The position numbers and the translations under genes are program-made. This document shows positions 5,168 through 6,162 of a stretch of 6,162 nt of DNA, piece by piece. Origin of the DNA: Gemmatimonadota bacterium. GTDB lineage: Bacteria > Gemmatimonadota > Gemmatimonadetes > Longimicrobiales > Longimicrobiaceae. The stretch spans positions 1-6,162 of the forward strand of contig JAHWJJ010000290.1 of NCBI GenBank assembly GCA_019348475.1, written 5' to 3'. The stretch's first letter is position 1. Every line of letters starts with the position of its first letter. The notes beneath the pieces were generated by a model. The model did no database searches. It saw nothing but the letters and a program-made list of their open reading frames with translations, and had not been told where the DNA came from.

Positions 5168-5839
5168 GTGATTCTGAAGGATTCGTGCGTCCGCGGGCTG
5201 GCCGCCGCAGGCGCGCTGCTGATTGCCGCCGCGTGCGGAGGCGACGACGAGCCGCAGGCGGCCGCCGCGGCCAACGACACCGCCGCGGCCGCGCCGGTCG
5301 CCTCCGCCCCCGTGGCGCTGGACTCCGCGTACCAGCCGCCGGCCCCGGCGCCGCACTCCGCCGCCGTCCTGGACAGCGGGATGAGCCCCGCCCGGGCCGC
5401 GGAGGTGGCGGCCGCCGCCCCGCCGCCGGAGGGGCCGGTGAGCCTGGAAGCGCTGAAGAACTACCGGCTCACCCTGCCCCGGCTGCGCACCCTGGTGCAG
5501 GCGGGGCAGAACATCGCCGCGCTGCAGGCGCGCCGCCCGGAACTGCGCGACTCCATGCGCATTCCCACCATGGATCCCAACCTGCTCTACCAGAAGCTGA
5601 ACGGCATTCCCGCCGTGCGCGAGGCCGTGACCCGCGCGGGGATGACTCCCCGCGAGTACGCGCTGGCGACGGCGGCGCTCATCCAGGCAACCATGGTGCA
5701 CGAGCTGCGGCGGCGCGGGGAAAATCCGCAGGGGGAGTTCAACGAGGCCAACGTGCAGTTCGTCACGGAGAACATGGACGAGATCCAGTCGATCATGCGC
5801 AGCGCCGGAGCCGCAACGCCCGGGCAGCGCCCCAACTGA
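5168..5839 (+). CDS. Lipoprotein of unknown function (conserved helical C-terminal domain)
   Basis: GTG 5168 gives 223 residues ending at TGA 5837-5839. It is the only nearby in-frame start that yields a compact lipoprotein signal: MILKDSCVRG, a hydrophobic stretch, then IAAAC with acylated Cys23 followed by GGDDEP. No good SD is visible, so the start is provisional. Residues about 28-90 are a low-complexity Ala/Pro linker. Residues about 92-215 form a helical domain: YRLTLPRLRTLVQAG, a loop, IPAVREAVTRAGMTPREYALATAALIQA, then NEANVQFVTENMDEIQSIM. This pattern (a YxLT helix, a 'G-M-T-P-R-E-Y' helix and a terminal N-x-x-N-V-x-F-V helix) is one I associate with uncharacterised Gemmatimonadota lipoproteins, from memory only. 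No enzymatic motif is present. It should sit on the periplasmic face of a membrane. It is separated from the sigma operon by a terminator and so is probably transcribed alone. Confidence 0.85.
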   Translation: MILKDSCVRGLAAAGALLIAAACGGDDEPQAAAAANDTAAAAPVASAPVALDSAYQPPAPAPHSAAVLDSGMSPARAAEVAAAAPPPEGPVSLEALKNYRLTLPRLRTLVQAGQNIAALQARRPELRDSMRIPTMDPNLLYQKLNGIPAVREAVTRAGMTPREYALATAALIQATMVHELRRRGENPQGEFNEANVQFVTENMDEIQSIMRSAGAATPGQRPN

Positions 5840-5857
5840 CCGTACGCCGGTGCCAAT

Positions 5858-5897
5858 ACCACGCCCCGCCGCGGAACCTGCCGCGGCGGGGCGTGGT
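5858..5897. terminator. Strong hairpin between convergent genes, probable bidirectional terminator
   Basis: A perfect 17-bp stem (5858-5874 with 5881-5897) closes a 6-nt loop AACCTG. It starts 18 nt after the lipoprotein stop and lies 20 nt from the stop of the minus-strand permease gene. Neither flank has a clear T-tract (CGCGG on the plus side, ATTGG on the minus side). Termination is therefore inferred from position and stability. Confidence 0.7.
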
Positions 5898-5917
5898 CGC
5901 GGATGGCTGTCGCACCG

Positions 5918-6162
5918 CTACTCCGCGCGGAGCGCCTGGTCCGGGTGCACGCGCGCGGCGCGGACGGCGGGGCGGTGCGCGGCCGCCAGCGTGACCGCGG
6001 CGAGGACAGCGGCGACGGCGAGGTACGTGGCCGCGTCGAACGGGTCCACCCCATAGAACCTCTCCTGGAGCAGCCGCGCCAGCGTGACCGCGCCGATGCT
6101 CCCGGCGATCCCGCCGAGGAGGGTGATGCGCAGCGCCTCGCCGCGCACCTGCCGCAGCACGT
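5918..6162 (-). CDS. ABC transporter permease, MacB/FtsX-like C-terminal end (partial)
   Basis: Only the last 81 residues are present. The TAG is at 5918-5920 and the 5' part continues beyond position 6162, so the GTG near the edge (6158-6160) is an internal valine rather than a start. The order is typical of the C-terminus of MacB/FtsX-like permeases, including the large fused 'ADOP' permeases common in Acidobacteria and Gemmatimonadota. It begins VLRQVRGEALRIT, followed by a transmembrane helix (LLGGIAGSIGAVTLARLL). Next comes a short periplasmic stretch, ERFYGVDPFD, then a second helix (TYLAVAAVLAAVTLAAA). It closes with the signature RPAVRAARVHPDQALRAE. Such proteins move lipids, lipoproteins, peptides or drugs across the envelope using a separate ATPase. 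The substrate cannot be told from this fragment. The gene converges on the lipoprotein across a shared hairpin. Confidence 0.9.
   Translation of the reverse strand, partial: VLRQVRGEALRITLLGGIAGSIGAVTLARLLQERFYGVDPFDAATYLAVAAVLAAVTLAAAHRPAVRAARVHPDQALRAE

Overview
The window is uniformly very GC-rich. It shows heavy Ala/Gly/Arg/Pro coding bias, short lipoprotein and Sec signals, a glycogen-binding-type domain in envelope proteins, and the C-terminus of a MacB/FtsX-like permease. This combination fits a Gram-negative soil bacterium of the Gemmatimonadota, most like Longimicrobium-type genomes. That assignment is recognition from memory, not a search result. No rRNA, tRNA, insertion sequence, integrase, CRISPR array or replication origin is visible.

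Layout. (1) Positions 1-1197, minus strand: a complete subtilisin-family (S8, proteinase K/aqualysin-like) lipoprotein protease with an I9 propeptide. (2) 1198-1733: a 536-bp divergent intergenic region with two perfect hairpins, a tandem 8-bp repeat and a locally AT-richer patch. (3) 1734-4791, plus strand: a compact operon. An anti-sigma-like single-pass membrane protein carries a periplasmic glycogen-binding (E-set/CBM48-like) domain. It overlaps by 4 nt a predicted outer-membrane beta-barrel with its own C-terminal E-set domain. That gene overlaps by 4 nt an ECF sigma factor. The sigma reading frame has no stop codon before a secreted Ala-rich helical protein, which also has its own start and Shine-Dalgarno. 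A strong hairpin terminator closes the operon at 4814-4846. (4) 4847-5167: a gap with nested palindromes. (5) 5168-5839, plus strand: a lipoprotein of unknown function. (6) 5858-5897: a very stable hairpin between convergent genes. (7) 5918-6162, minus strand: the C-terminal end of an ABC-transporter permease whose start lies beyond the window.

The main point of interest is the operon at 1734-4791. Sigma factor, membrane-spanning anti-sigma-like protein and outer-membrane protein are translationally chained, and the last two share a domain that should lie in the periplasm in both. This suggests an envelope-spanning, possibly carbohydrate-responsive, sigma-factor circuit. It would be analogous in logic to the RsgI/SigI polysaccharide sensors of clostridia or the FecIR/FecA relay, but it uses a different sensor domain. 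The domain calls are supported by motifs in the sequence; the signalling model is inference.
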